From: Atherinomorus stipes | Lineage: Eukaryota > Chordata > Actinopteri > Atheriniformes > Atherinidae | Length of the DNA stretch: 64,000 nucleotides | Assembly: GCA_023101725.1 (NCBI GenBank) | Contig: JALJCO010013385.1 | Location: forward strand, 1 to 64,000 | Direction: 5' to 3' | Shown: positions 44,371 through 55,625 of the stretch, piece by piece | How positions within the stretch are numbered: the stretch's first letter is position 1 | How the letters are laid out: each line of letters starts with the position of its first letter | Made by a program: the position numbers and the translations under genes | Notes under the pieces: model-generated | Database searches by the model: none | What the model saw: only the letters and a program-made list of their open reading frames with translations | What the model was told of the DNA's origin: nothing

Positions 44371-44465
44371 ACGGAAGAGGATTAGGACCACTGAAGAAAA
44401 AAGAAAAAATTCTCTCAAAATTTCCTCTCAGTTTGTTTTCTTCAGTGGTCCTAATCCTCTTCCGT
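44371..44465. repeat. Perfect 30-bp inverted repeat, 35-bp loop
   Basis: The left arm (44371-44400) begins ACGGAAGAGGATTAGG. The right arm (44436-44465) is its exact reverse complement, ending CCTAATCCTCTTCCGT. Likely a tiny foldback element or a MITE remnant. It would form a stable hairpin if transcribed. Confidence 0.9.
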
Positions 44466-44809
44466 ATATTTTGCTCGCTCTGTATATAGTGTTTCATTTA
44501 ACTGAATTGTTTCACTTCATGACACTGAAAAAACTGGTTCCACTGTTAAGATTTCCATTTTTCAATTAGATGACAAATTTCCATCCAACCAGATTATGTT
44601 TCTGTAACCTTAGAAAATTACATTTATTCCATTCAATAAAAGAAGCTTGTGGAGTTTTATAAACTTTATTTATAGACTTATTAACAGCATCACATTAACT
44701 TCTTCATCTATATCAGATTAACTCTTTTAGCTGTTGTTCTTTTTTTGTTTAATAATAAATGTTTTGGTAAAGTTGAGAAAATAATTAGTGGTGGTTGTGA
44801 TATGTGTTG
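44466..44809. other. No gene recognised
   Basis: AT-rich non-coding DNA. Confidence 0.4.
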
Positions 44810-45170
44810 CAAGGTTTAATGTTGTTTTTAGTTTTTTTTGTTTTGCTTGTTTGTGAGTTTGTGTTTTTTTCATTTTGTTTTGGAAAATGTTTGTTTGTTT
44901 GCTCTTTGCTTAGTGTTGTTAATTTAGTTTTTCCTTTTTTGGTAAATTATAGATATTTGTGGTGGCATTAAAATATGAAGACCGGAGTAAACTAAACAGA
45001 TTAAATAGAAACAGATTTCATATCAACCCTAAAGGCTGATGTTTTACAAAGACTAAAACTATTGATGTTTTGAATAATTGTTAGTAAAGTTGTTTTATTA
45101 GTTTTGTGAAGACACAATATAGTTTAAATTAGTTATCGTTTAGTCGTTCAGTTAACTATAATAACCCAGT
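44810..45170. mobile_element. hAT-type MITE (CAAGGTT...), degraded copy
   Basis: Homologous to the element at 56129-56618. It starts CAAGGTTTAATG and ends in CTATAATAACCC. Shared interior words include GTAAATTATAG, AAAGGCTGATG and AAGACACAATA. No clear target duplication. Confidence 0.55.
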
Positions 45171-46080
45171 TGGACCAAATATTTTTTTCAGTATAAATAT
45201 TCAGTTTCTTTCCAACGACTGAGTTATTTTCAGGGAAGTAACATAAAAAGATTTAAGCTGTTCCATATAAAATGTTTGATTCATCCCGAAACCAGCAACT
45301 TTTCCTTAGAGTGAGGCGTGTTGGTAGGAAACATCTAGAAGCTGCAGCAGTCTCCAACTTACTTCATATTAAGCTCAGAAATCTTACCTGCTGAGGCTTC
45401 CAGAAGCTGCGATATGGAAATGCAGATATTCTAGTGTTTATAGAAGATGGGAGGGATGCTCGCTGGTTTCACACAATCTCTGCTCTGAAATCTGCCTTTA
45501 GCTTCACAGCATCACCTTTTCAGATTTCCAGCTACTTCCATGAAACAAAGGGAATATTCTGACTAGTCTGCTTTGACAGACGTTGGTTTGCAGGTGTTTA
45601 AGGTGAGAGCCAACAGCATCCTGCCATACAATACCCAGCAGGCAGGAAACAGGAAGACAGATTGTTATGAAACTGTCTGCACAGACTTCTTTGTGCACCA
45701 TATTTGGACATCTTCAACATGCTCAATGTTGTTTATTTCACCCTATAAAACCACACAGGAACGATGTGGCAGAGACCAGCGGTGATCATCTCTCTGCAAA
45801 CCAGCTGTGCCTCAGTGTTCTGTAGACAGAATCCTCTCATCGGAAAAGACCATTTCCAGCATGACAGTGAAAAGACAGACACGTTAAAGGAGTGATGACA
45901 GAGCAGTTTAAACTAGTTCATGTTGCTGACATTGCTGCTCATTCTCCAAATTAAAAAATGTCACTTTTTACAGCGGGGGGTTGTTCTGGCAGCCAGACCT
46001 CCTTCCTCAGTAAAAGAGTTGGTGCGGTAATGATATGCACGTTGGCTTCATTTTGATTGGCTACACCTTATTTGGCTATG
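45171..46080. other. No gene recognised
   Basis: Non-coding; only short frames. Confidence 0.4.
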
Positions 46081-46536
46081 ACCTTGATGGACGCTTTCAG
46101 ACTGTAGGAACCTTTTGGAGTTCCTAGAACCTTTTCAGGAACCAGGAACCTCGGTCCTCAGCTCCTAGAACCTTTTTAGCTCCTACTCCGAGGCAGGGTC
46201 TTTTCAGGGTTCCATAGGAACTGAAATACGTAAATGTTTGGTGATTGGTAGAAGTGGTGAGCCCCACCCCTTGCGTCATCGCCGCTTCTTCCAGCCGCCA
46301 TATTTAAAAAGTCCCACAGCTGTTTACCTGTTTACCGAGATTGTAACAATAACAAGAACCATTACAACAGGAGTGTACCAATTCATGATTAAATCCATCA
46401 AAATGGAACACGCCCCGAATCCAGAACTATTCTGAAATCTCCAAAAGCGATTATTTTATACTAATTTAATGACCAGATACAGCTGCAGAGTGTGGCAGTA
46501 CAATCTGCAGCAGCCGCCCGGACACTTTTATTTTTT
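46081..46536. other. Possible DNA-transposon remnant
   Basis: Repeated GGAACCT/CCTAGAACCT words (46110-46215) with internal dyads are typical of a degenerate transposon end. No coding and no definite boundaries. Confidence 0.3.
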
Positions 46537-47177
46537 TCTTTTCTTAACTTGTCCTGTCCAGGATCACAGCAGCAGAATGGAAATCTGGCTGCTTTATTGT
46601 GTTGAACAGTTTTGCTTTACCAAGCGGAGCTTTATGAACATAAGGCTCCACTTAATATCCTGTTTATTCATTTTATTTCTTTATTTAAACATTTGTCTAT
46701 AACAGCATTCCATTTCATACTGCTGGGCCTGACAAGGGAGAAATGAAAGTTAACAGAGGTAATGATAGAAAGTGAAACAGAGAGAAAGGAGTAAGGAAGA
46801 GGAAGAGAGAGAGGAGAGAAAACATGAATCCACTTACACAGTTCACTGGTACATCTGTACAGAAATCCCTAAACAACATTCCAAGGTCTCTGTTGGAAAA
46901 CAAAACTAGCAATCCCCTACAGGAGGACCTGCAGGTGGCTTAAATATCCTCAGATCATACAAACACACGCAGAACACACGCAGAGAAGAGGAGAACCTAG
47001 TCAGCGCAATGGGAAGTAGAGAAGAGGTGCAACCTAGTCAGCGCAATGGGAAGCAGAGAAGAGGTACAACCTAGTCATCGCAATGGGAAGCAGAGAAGAG
47101 GTAAAACCTAGTCATCGCAATGGGAAGCAGAGAAGAGGTACAACCTAGTCAGCGCAATGGGAAGCAGAGAAGAGGTA
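46537..47177 (-). mobile_element. Unclassified retroelement-like repeat with internal minisatellite, copy 2 (inverted)
   Basis: On the minus strand it matches 3206-4060: a 37-bp minisatellite (five CAATGGGAAG cores at 37-bp spacing, about 46985-47175), the unique body, and the conserved terminus (its complement ACTTGTCCTGTCCAG starts at 46540). The A-rich tail appears as TTTTTTTCTTTTCTTA just outside. The pair forms a long inverted repeat about 43 kb apart. Confidence 0.65.
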
Positions 47178-47183
47178 AAGGGA

Positions 47184-47220
47184 GGACACTTTAGTGGACG
47201 GACCGTCCACTAAAGTGTCC
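47184..47220. repeat. Perfect 37-bp palindrome
   Basis: Arms of 18 bp (GGACACTTTAGTGGACGG and its exact complement) around a single A, lying 7 bp past the minisatellite of the preceding element. Confidence 0.9.
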
Positions 47221-48510
47221 GGGTGGACATCAACGAAACGTAAACAAAAGGCGTTAGTAGGGCAGCTTTCAAACGGGGGGCTGTTCCGTTACATGATACT
47301 TATGACCGTGATGATGGAAAGCTGGTAAGCAGCTTTATAATAGCTTTAAATAAAAAGAAATGGAAAACCTCAGTTTTGTATCAGATGATCTGGGGCATAA
47401 ATTTTTCTCCGTTGGAACGATTGTGTCACACATGGCCCCTAACAACGTCCCCCCTCATGTGCGAACGCACACTGAAGGTGAAGGGTAGTTCTGATAACTG
47501 AACTCGGGAGGCGTAGTCACAGGAACTGATCTCAGAACCTCTCTGTCCGAATGCGCCTATTTAGAGAAACTGGGTCAGGTGTGTGCTCTGATTGGAGCAA
47601 ATGAACTACGTAGAATGATAAGCTGCTGTCTGATTCAACCGTTTCTGAACAAAGAGACAAAGCTGACAGACCATAAACAGGAACTCTGATTCTCATTCTG
47701 GACATTCACATGACCTCATCAGAGCACATCAGATCAGATTAGACCCCCAAAACCCCAGAAAAGGAAAATTTATGTCATGGCACCTTTAAATTATGTTTTT
47801 TTAAAGGGTAAAATCTAAATAAAATCATACAGATTTGACGTTACAGCAAGTGGCTTTAAGAGCAGTTTGGAAAAAGAAGGATGAGTTCATGTAACACATG
47901 AACAATTTCCACAACAATTCAAAGTGTGTTAAACCTGTGATGTAAAATGAAAACAACAGAGAGAACGTTAAAGGATGCAATGGAGTATTGGAACGACAGT
48001 AATGAATTTTTACAGACTGATAATAAAGTTGTAATGTTACGAGAATAAAGTAATTTTATGTGAATTAAGTGCTAATTGTATTTGTATGTGGACAATGGAA
48101 ACGTGAGAGTGCTACACAGGTAAGCTAATGTCATGCGTGTTTACACGACAGCGTACTAAAGTCATTTTAAACTTAGAAGAGTAAAGCTGATAAAAATGAG
48201 GGTGGTGGAGCATCATCATCAGTTTCAGGACTTTGAAAAGAATCTGCAGGAAAATGAATCTATTCTGCAGAAAGAAGGAAACGGCTGCTGTGGAGGAACC
48301 GGCTGGAACCGGTCAGCTGCTGGGTTATCCATGGATGCATCAGCGGCGGTTCAGACCGGTTTTTCTGCTCCTTCTTTAACTCAAACCTAGTCTTCTTACT
48401 CGTACAAATTTCTTCATTCTCATAGAATTACTTTAATCTCATAAATGTACAACTTTTCTTAATGTGGCCCGAAAACTTGTAAAAGCAGTTTGAAAGAGGC
48501 CGTGCAGATC
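47221..48510. other. No gene recognised
   Basis: Non-coding, only short frames (longest 64 codons at 48196-48390, Glu/Gln-rich, unrecognised). Confidence 0.4.
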
Positions 48511-49004
48511 TGGGGCCTCATGCACGAAGGGTTCGTACACACAAAAGCGTGGCGTACGATCATCGTCTCGAAACAGTTGAGCGTGTATCAAGAGTGAAAT
48601 GAGCGTGGAAATGTGCGGTGCTTCATGTCAACTTCACGGCTGCGTACGAACGTTTCTACAGCAGTGGGGTCTTTGTGGGGCCGTGAGGGCGTCTGAAAAA
48701 TGTTTCATAAATATGAAATTACCTTGAGAAAAGTCGAAGCCTCCCATGTGTACTCCCACCACCTCTGAAAGAAAAGCTGTGTCAACCGTGGCGACTTTCT
48801 GGTCCAACGGTCCTCTGACTCTGCGCTTCTGTTGGTGTGTAATTCTGGTGGATCGTGTCAAAAAACACATTTTTGTGAGTTTCTACTTAAACAAGCAGCC
48901 TAGAGTTGGTTCTCAGTGAAATTCTTTATTTTTCTTCTCTGTCATGTTCATATTTTGTCTTTCTGATTCTGCAGAGAGGAGAATCCCCGATGCAGATCTC
49001 ATTT
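48511..49004. other. Possible MITE end, otherwise nothing
   Basis: GGGGCCTCATGCACGAAGGG near 48512 followed by CGTACG-rich words resembles a fish MITE terminus. No gene is seen. Confidence 0.3.
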
Positions 49005-49007
49005 AAA

Positions 49008-49754
49008 CACACACTCAGAAACATGGAGGTACGACACAGGAATATTTCTGTACCTGCAGGTACATTTGTTACAAATATTCTCTCAAAAGTAAAATATTGG
49101 TCTTTATGAGGCCAGAAGTACCTATATACTATGAAAAAGGGTCCAAAGTAATATAAAGTACACATTTGTACCATTTCAACCCTAAGGCCCCATTTCACAG
49201 GGGTGGGGGGTGGGGGATAGGCCATTTTTTCAAAAAAAAAGGGGGGGGGACCCTATATCCCCCCTTTTTTTGCGGGGGGTATAAAAGGGGATAAACAGGG
49301 ATTAAAACCCAAAAAAAGGGTCTCTTTTGGGGGTGCGTCGTGGGGGGGGGAACGGGGGTAAGGGTACCTGCAGCATTGAAAAATGTGTGTAGTTGTACAA
49401 TAACTATGAATAGTAGTACTTCTAAACAGTAGCATAATTATAGTTATTATATTATGATTTTCATAATAATCATAGTAATAATTATATGTATAATTATATA
49501 TGTGTTTGGCCTAATATTTCTATAATAATTATTCATTTCTTATTAGCATCTTTGATTGTTGTCATAATCTCTATTTTATTGACTTTTATTCATCATCTTT
49601 AATTGGTTTAATTGTACTTTTTTAACTCATACAGCTTGATAAGGTACAAAAATGGACCATGAAGGTACAGAAATGTCTTTCAGAAAGGACCCCCCCCAGC
49701 AACAAGCTTTGGACCCTTTTAAGTACAAACTGGTACCTGTATTTCTGAGTGTGT
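49008..49754. mobile_element. Dispersed MITE-like repeat, copy 2, with foreign insert
   Basis: Ends are inverted (ACACACTCAGAAACA at left; TATTTCTGAGTGTGT at right). The body matches 43085-43606 except for an extra block of about 175 bp at 49189-49363. The element abuts a LINE endonuclease fragment at its right, so it inserted into that LINE. Confidence 0.7.
49189..49363. repeat. Homopolymer-rich insert in MITE copy 2
   Basis: It consists largely of G, A, T and C runs and lies between CCCTAAG and GGTACCTGCAGC, which are adjacent in the other copy. A similar TAAG flanks both sides. It may be a real low-complexity insertion or a consensus artefact. Confidence 0.7.
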
Positions 49755-50600
49755 ATTATATAAACCGCTACCAGAATAACACAGGCAAACTCTCTGGGTA
49801 AATAATATGGACGGAAACTCACAGCTAACAGTTCAATGTCTCTTGTGCAGATCTTCTCCTTGACAGTGACGTGTCCTGGATGGCACCAACGCTGACTGAC
49901 CAGCACTGCAATTCCGCCTCCCTTCCGCTTCCCGCTGAGCTGTTTATTTCGGTCTGCACGGACCGTCTTGAAGCCGTGTACAGACGCATTACAGTCCGGG
50001 ATGTGTTCATGCAGCCATGTCTCGGTGAAACACATGATACTGCATTCTCTGTACTCTTTTTTGAGACCTTGTTAGCACTTCGAGCTCGTCCATCTTGTTA
50101 GCTAGCGATCTCATGTTACCCATCACAACAGTTGGAAGAAACGGTTTAAATCTCCACCGTTTTTCTCTCTGCCTTACCCCTGCCCTGCATCCTCTTCTCT
50201 TTCTCTTTAACTCCACTGGGATTTGACGTGTTATTTTGCTGAAAATCTTGATTTGGGAGAGTTTTAACAGTTGATCCCAGTGGTAAACAATTTTTCCGTT
50301 CCCATGGATACACATCATAACAAGCAGTGAAAAAAGCCAAATATATGAGGAAAAATCTCCTGAATTGTACAGCCTTCAAACCAGCATAAAAAATCCTCCA
50401 AGAAAAACCTGATCTGACGAATAATGTCAATAAAAAAGATTTGAAAAAAACACAAAAGAGAGAGCTGTTACAAACTGCAGCTACGTAGCAGCACAATCCA
50501 GAACTTTTTCTTTTCTTTGATGATGATGAGTTAATAAGTTGTGGGATGTGAGGATGATGGAGGGAGGGAGAACTGGTTTTGTTGGTTGATGGCAAACTCA
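49755..50600 (-). mobile_element. Non-LTR retrotransposon, endonuclease N-terminal fragment
   Basis: Minus strand: GNMRSLANKMDELEVLTRSQ, then after a frameshift in an A run (about 50057) CFTETWLHEHIPDCNASVHG, GGGIAVLVSQRW and IELLAVSFRPYYLPREF. These are the N and E motifs of an AP-like LINE endonuclease (TETW is the metal-binding Glu region). It stops where the MITE begins. No reverse transcriptase follows in this window. 5' untranslated-like DNA fills up to about 50600. Confidence 0.8.
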
Positions 50601-51530
50601 TAAAGCATTTGCATCATATGGAGTGCTTGAACGGCAGTTTTTGAACCCCCGCTGGTTATTATCTGCCCCCCCCGATTAGATCTGTGCCACCGACTCTGAC
50701 TTCTCCCTCTCGTCTGCGGGCTGAAGATGACAAAGCGCTGAGAAGAATATTGTGTTTCAGGGGAAAAACAATCAAATGGAAAGTGAAACGTGTCTCGGTG
50801 TGACTGAGGACTCGTGACCAGGTTTGGTTTCTCAAAAAGAAAAATGTTGAAGTAAATAATGAATAAACTTTCAAATGGGATTTTCCTTCATAAAAGCTTT
50901 GAGATGACTTTGTTGTGTGTGGATGCTGCAGATCATGTTTACTGAAGGTTAAGTTTAATCATGATCTCTGAGTTATATCTTATTTAATCTCACAAACGTC
51001 CTGATTTAATAAATAAAACACTTCAGTTGTGTCAGGTACTGATCTGCAGCAACGGCCTCATTTTACCTGCACAGAAATATCAGATATCAAATATAAACAT
51101 GAAATATGTAAATGAATCATCTCAGCATGTGAGGACTTGTTTTAAATTTTATCTTTTCTCTTTGTTTTTGTCATCATGACCATTTAAAGTTATAAACACC
51201 ACTACAGGTGTGGCCCTCGGCCTTTGCATGCAGGAGAAGAAATCTACCTGATAATGCTTTTATATCATGACCTCGTCTCCTTGTGGATACAAGTCAGGAC
51301 ACAGCAGCGAAAACATGTCAGCAAACAAAGAGGTGCACTTCTGCACACCAACGTCTGGTTCACTGGGTTATTAACAACTGATGGCTAATTTTCCAAATAA
51401 AAACGTTACATTTTATCTCAGATTGTGCGAATTTCCGGGTTTTATCTTTAGCTTTGTTGATTTATGGCTGTTGTCAAAATTATTCATCTCCTCCTATAAA
51501 AGAAAAGGCTAAATAACTTTTCAAATAAGA
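50601..51530. other. No gene recognised
   Basis: Non-coding DNA with nothing structural. Confidence 0.4.
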
Positions 51531-51534
51531 AACA

Positions 51535-51650
51535 AAGTGGTTCCAGACACATTAGAGCACCTTGCTCATGAACATGGACCAACAAACCTGTCAGCAGGTG
51601 CAGACGTCTGATTGGACGTTACAGAAAACACCTGATTACAGTGATAAGGG
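51535..51650. repeat. Dispersed repeat, copy 2
   Basis: Close match to 9590-9740 in the same orientation (GAACATGGACCAACA, GCAGACGTCTGATTGGACG). Confidence 0.6.
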
Positions 51651-52168
51651 TAAATGATAGGGAGCATTTGTCATTGAGTGTCCTCACAAAGATAGAAGAA
51701 CATGACTGTGTGTGTTGTGGAGTCACGTGATTTCAGAGAAAGAGGTTCTTCTGTGAAGCAGCCGTCAGTGAATCAGGAAGGAACGTGTTTGTCTTCGTTT
51801 ACTTTCGGTTTTTCTGCAGAGCCGCTCCTCCGTCCTGAACTCAGCTCGTCTTCTAGTTTAGTAAAAGAAAGTTCTTACGTCTCGTTGCAGATGGAACCAA
51901 GACGCTAATCAATACTCTTGTTAATAATATTTATAACAATTTAGTCAGATGAATTTCTGTCAAGCAGTGAAACAGTCAGTCAGGGAGCAGTCACAGAAAC
52001 GCGGAATAAATGAATCCCAGCAAAGAGACGATGATGAGATAAAACATGAAGAGAAAGTTCAGATAATTCAGAAAACAGGAACTGTGGTGGATTTCTTAAT
52101 CCTTATAGACTACAATATTAACTGTCACTGTCACTTATAAGTCAGAGTAAGAGATGGGCAGAAGCAGG
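51651..52168. other. No gene recognised
   Basis: Two short plus-strand frames (51702-51908; 51949-52140) have normal composition but no recognisable domain. I leave them uncalled. Confidence 0.35.
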
Positions 52169-52476
52169 TGTTGTGTACCAGAGTCAGAAGGGCTTAAGAT
52201 AATATTATTATAGTCATGACATTTAATCTGATACGGCCCCGATGTGTCTATGGTTAATCTAGCACCATAGATGGTTTTGATCTTAATAAAGGCCTCTATT
52301 GGGAGGGGCGATACTATAAAGATTGACGTCCAACGTAAGAAGGGGTCTTCTACCTCTGTCTAGGATGAACTCTGTCACTCTGTATTGATAATAAATCCTG
52401 AGGTGTTGACCTTCTATCACCAGACCCGACTAAGCCTTTCTCGTCCTTTTCTTGGGAAAACATTTTATCCACAACA
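52169..52476 (+). mobile_element. Candidate solo LTR
   Basis: It starts TGTTGTG and ends CACAACA, the TG...CA inverted ends of LTRs. Inside are a TATA-like CTATAAAG (about 52313) and a polyadenylation signal AATAAA (about 52391) in the right order. A TGGCGAG word 5 bp past the end could be a primer-binding site remnant, but no gag, pol or second LTR is seen, and no target duplication. Confidence 0.4.
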
Positions 52477-53190
52477 GAACCTGGCGAGATAAAACCAGAC
52501 CTGCTTCCAGTGGCTTGTTTTGGGAAGCTTGACGAAAATTCAGTTTGGGTGCTGAAAATATGGAGTAGACTCCAAAAGTTCAGTGTTTCTCCTAAACCGT
52601 TGTTGGCGGGGTGGAGAAGAACCTGCAGGAAGTGACCACCTCCATCATGCTAAAAGCAACAACTGCGTTTAATTTGACTGTTAAACGAACAGTGAACGTG
52701 TCTATGAACAAAAGTGTGATGCAGGGAAAAGAGCTTGGGAACCGCTGGCCTTTTCATCAGATTTGATTTAAGGGGGCGCAGTGTTTGTTTGGGGGGGGGG
52801 GCAGTGCCCCCTCTTGCCCCTGCCTGCCTTGTCCTCGCGCTCCTCTCTGGAGACAGTAGAGGGGAACTAACTATAGAAGTTAAATGCTGAGGAGGCGTCA
52901 TTGCACGCAGACTGCTGATGAGAGCGTGGATGTGCCGGCAAACCTACAAAGTCTTGTTGCCTCGGTAACCGTTTGCTTTTCATTTAACCAAACAGACTAG
53001 AAGGTTTCTCTGTGCAGCTGTTCAGTACGTAAAACTGGCAGCTACCAACCAAAACCATAATAAAAAGGCACATAGAGTCTGGTGCTTCACGCATCACAGC
53101 ACGGTTCTGGGTTTGATCGCTTAGCAGAGAGCGTGTGTATGGGGGGGGGGGGGGACTGATGGAGGCTGCACGGCTACAAACCCGCAGCTC
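52477..53190. other. No gene; two G runs
   Basis: Non-coding with G runs near 52791-52801 and 53142-53153. Confidence 0.45.
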
Positions 53191-53199
53191 AGTCCAGCA

Positions 53200-54860
53200 T
53201 CAGGAGCCCGCCGGAGCTGACCCCCAGCTGAAGGAGCTGACCCCCAGCTGAAGGAGCTGACCCCCAGCTGCAGGAGCCGACCCCCAGCTGAAGGAGCTGA
53301 CCCCCAGCTGAAGGAGCTGACCCCCGGATGCAGGAGCGGACCCCCGGCTGCAGGAGCTGACCCCCGGCTGCAGGAGCAGACCCCCTGCTACAGGAGCTGA
53401 CCCCCGGCTGCAGGGGCTGATCCCCGGCTGCAGGGGCTGATCCCGGCTGCAGGAGCTGACCCCCGGCTGCAGGAGCTGACCCCCGGCTGCAGGGGCTGAT
53501 CCCGGCTGCAGGAGCTGACCCCCGGCTGCAGGAGCCGACCCCTGGCTGCAGGAGCTGACCCCCGGATGCAGGAGCTGACCCCCGGCTGCAGGAGCTGATC
53601 CCCGGCTGCAGGAGCCGACCCCCGGCTGCAGGGGCTGATCCTGGCTGCAGGAGCTGATCCCCCGGATGCAGGAGCGGACCCCCCGGCTGCAGGAGCTGAC
53701 CCCTGGCTGCAGGAGCTGACCCCCGGATGCAGGAGCCGACCCCCAGCTGCAGGAGCTGACCCCCGGCTGCAGGAGCCGACCCCCAGCTGCAGGAGCTGAC
53801 CCCCGGATGCAGGAGCCGACCCCCAGCTGCAGGAGCCGACCCCCGGCTGCAGGAGCCGACCCCCAGCTGCAGGAGCCGACCCCCGGCTGCAGGAGCTGAC
53901 CTCCGGCTGCAGGAGCTGACCCCCGGCTGCAGGAGCTGATCCCCGGCTGCAGGAGCTGACCCCCGTCTGCAGGAGCTGACCCCCGGCTGCAGGGGCTGAC
54001 CCCCGGCTGCAGGAGCTGACCCCCGGCTGCAGGAGCTGACCCCCGGATGCAGGAGCTGATCCCGGCTGCAGGAGCTGATCCCCGGCTGCAGGAGCTGACC
54101 CCCAGCTGCAGGAGCCGACCCCCGGCTGCAGGAGCCGACCCCCGGCTGCAGGAGCCGACCCCCGGCTGTAGGAGCTGACCCCCGGCTGCAGGAGCTGACC
54201 CCCGGATGCAGGAGCTGATCCCGGCTGCAGGAGCTGATCCCGGCTGCAGGAGCTGACCCCCAGCTGCAGGAGCCGACCCCCGGCTGCAGGAGCCGACCCC
54301 CGGCTGCAGGAGCCGACCCCCGGCTGTAGGAGCCGACCCCCGGCTGCAGGAGCCGACCCCCGGCTGCAGGAGCTGACCCTGGCTGCAGGGGCTGACCCCC
54401 GGCTGCAGGAGCCGATCCCGGCTGCAGGGGCTGACCCCCGGCTGCAGGAGCTGATCCCCGGCTGCAGGAGCCGATCCCCGGCTGCAGGAGCTGATCCCCG
54501 GCTGCAGGAGCTGATCCCGGCTGCAGGAGCTGATCCCCGGCTGCAGGAGCTGATCCCCGGCTGCAGGAGCTGACCCCCGGCTGCAGGAGCTGACCCCCGG
54601 CTGCAGGAGCTGATCCCGGCTGCAGGAGCTGATCCCGGCTGCAGGAGCTGATCCCGGCTGCAGGAGCTGATCCCCGGCTGCAGGAGCTGACCCCCGGCTG
54701 CAGGAGCTGATCCCCGGCTGCAGGAGCTGATCCCGGCTGCAGGAGCTGACCCCCGGCTGCAGGAGCTGATCCCGGCTGCAGGAGCTGATCCCGGCTGAAA
54801 GAGCTGACCCCCGGCTGCAGGAGCTGATCCCAGGCTGCAGGAGCTGATCCCCGGCTGCAG
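53200..54860. repeat. 20-bp minisatellite
   Basis: About 1.66 kb of GCTGCAGGAGCTGACCCCCG-type units, mostly 20 bp with 18-19-bp variants (GATCCCG, CCGACCCC). Most units contain a PstI-type CTGCAG palindrome. Two minus-strand frames stay open throughout, coding Ser/Ala/Gly/Gln/Leu repeats. I regard these as by-products, as the period is not a multiple of three. Confidence 0.95.
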
Positions 54861-55576
54861 ATCCACCACCTCCTTTCTGCGCAGATTATCAGCAACATGA
54901 ACATGGAAATTTTCCTCATACGGTGAAATTCTTTGAATCAGTTTCCAGTCTTTCCGGAAAAACTATGGAGGAAGGTTGTGAGATGACAGAATGCGCGATG
55001 AGGTCAGAGACGCTGAAAAACCAGCAGCGCGGCCAAATGTGGGGATTTTATTTGATTGTTATTAATCAATATACATTTTTTAATCAAAAGCTGCTGATTT
55101 GACTTTAGCAGTTTAAATAATCTAGATTTTAGAGATGATTTTCATCTTGATGCTCAGCCAACATCCCATCGTAGGACAGGCTGAGAGCAGCCGTGGAGGA
55201 ACAATGGAGGAGATATTTAAGCGTTCTTATCAAATCCCCACGTAGAGATTTACACTCTGATTAGATCGTGGAACACGCTGATTTCTCTGTCACCTCTGCG
55301 TCTGTGGGTGGTGCGGTGTGGAAATGAAGGGGGGCGGGACCTCATGTAGGCGGGACCCCCCGCCAATAACATGGTAGGGGAAACACTGAAGTTACCTCAG
55401 CTTCAATAAACCTGCACTGTCATCTCCCACCGTCCACTCTTCAGTCGTGATGTGTGATGTTCAGAAGAGCTCGGAGAGCCGATTCTTTGCAGTGAATCAG
55501 AAGAGCTGACTCCCATTGAAGGAGAGCCAGCTCCCTGTTTTTTGTAGAAGAACTTTGCTAGATCACCATTCTGCTT
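54861..55576. other. No gene recognised
   Basis: Non-coding DNA after the minisatellite. Confidence 0.4.
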
Positions 55577-55625
55577 GCTAAAATGATGCTGGACAGGACA
55601 AGTTAAGAAAAGAAAAGAAAATGTA
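55577..55625 (+). mobile_element. 3' end of the unclassified retroelement-like repeat
   Basis: TGCTGGACAGGACAAGTTAAG followed by an AAAG tail equals the terminus of the repeat at 3206-4060. Little else of the body is present. Confidence 0.5.

Noticed and set aside
53189..54919. Ser/Gly/Gln-rich minus-strand frames up to 576 codons
   Set aside because: Two frames of the 20-bp minisatellite are open alike; no start context, no flanking exon.
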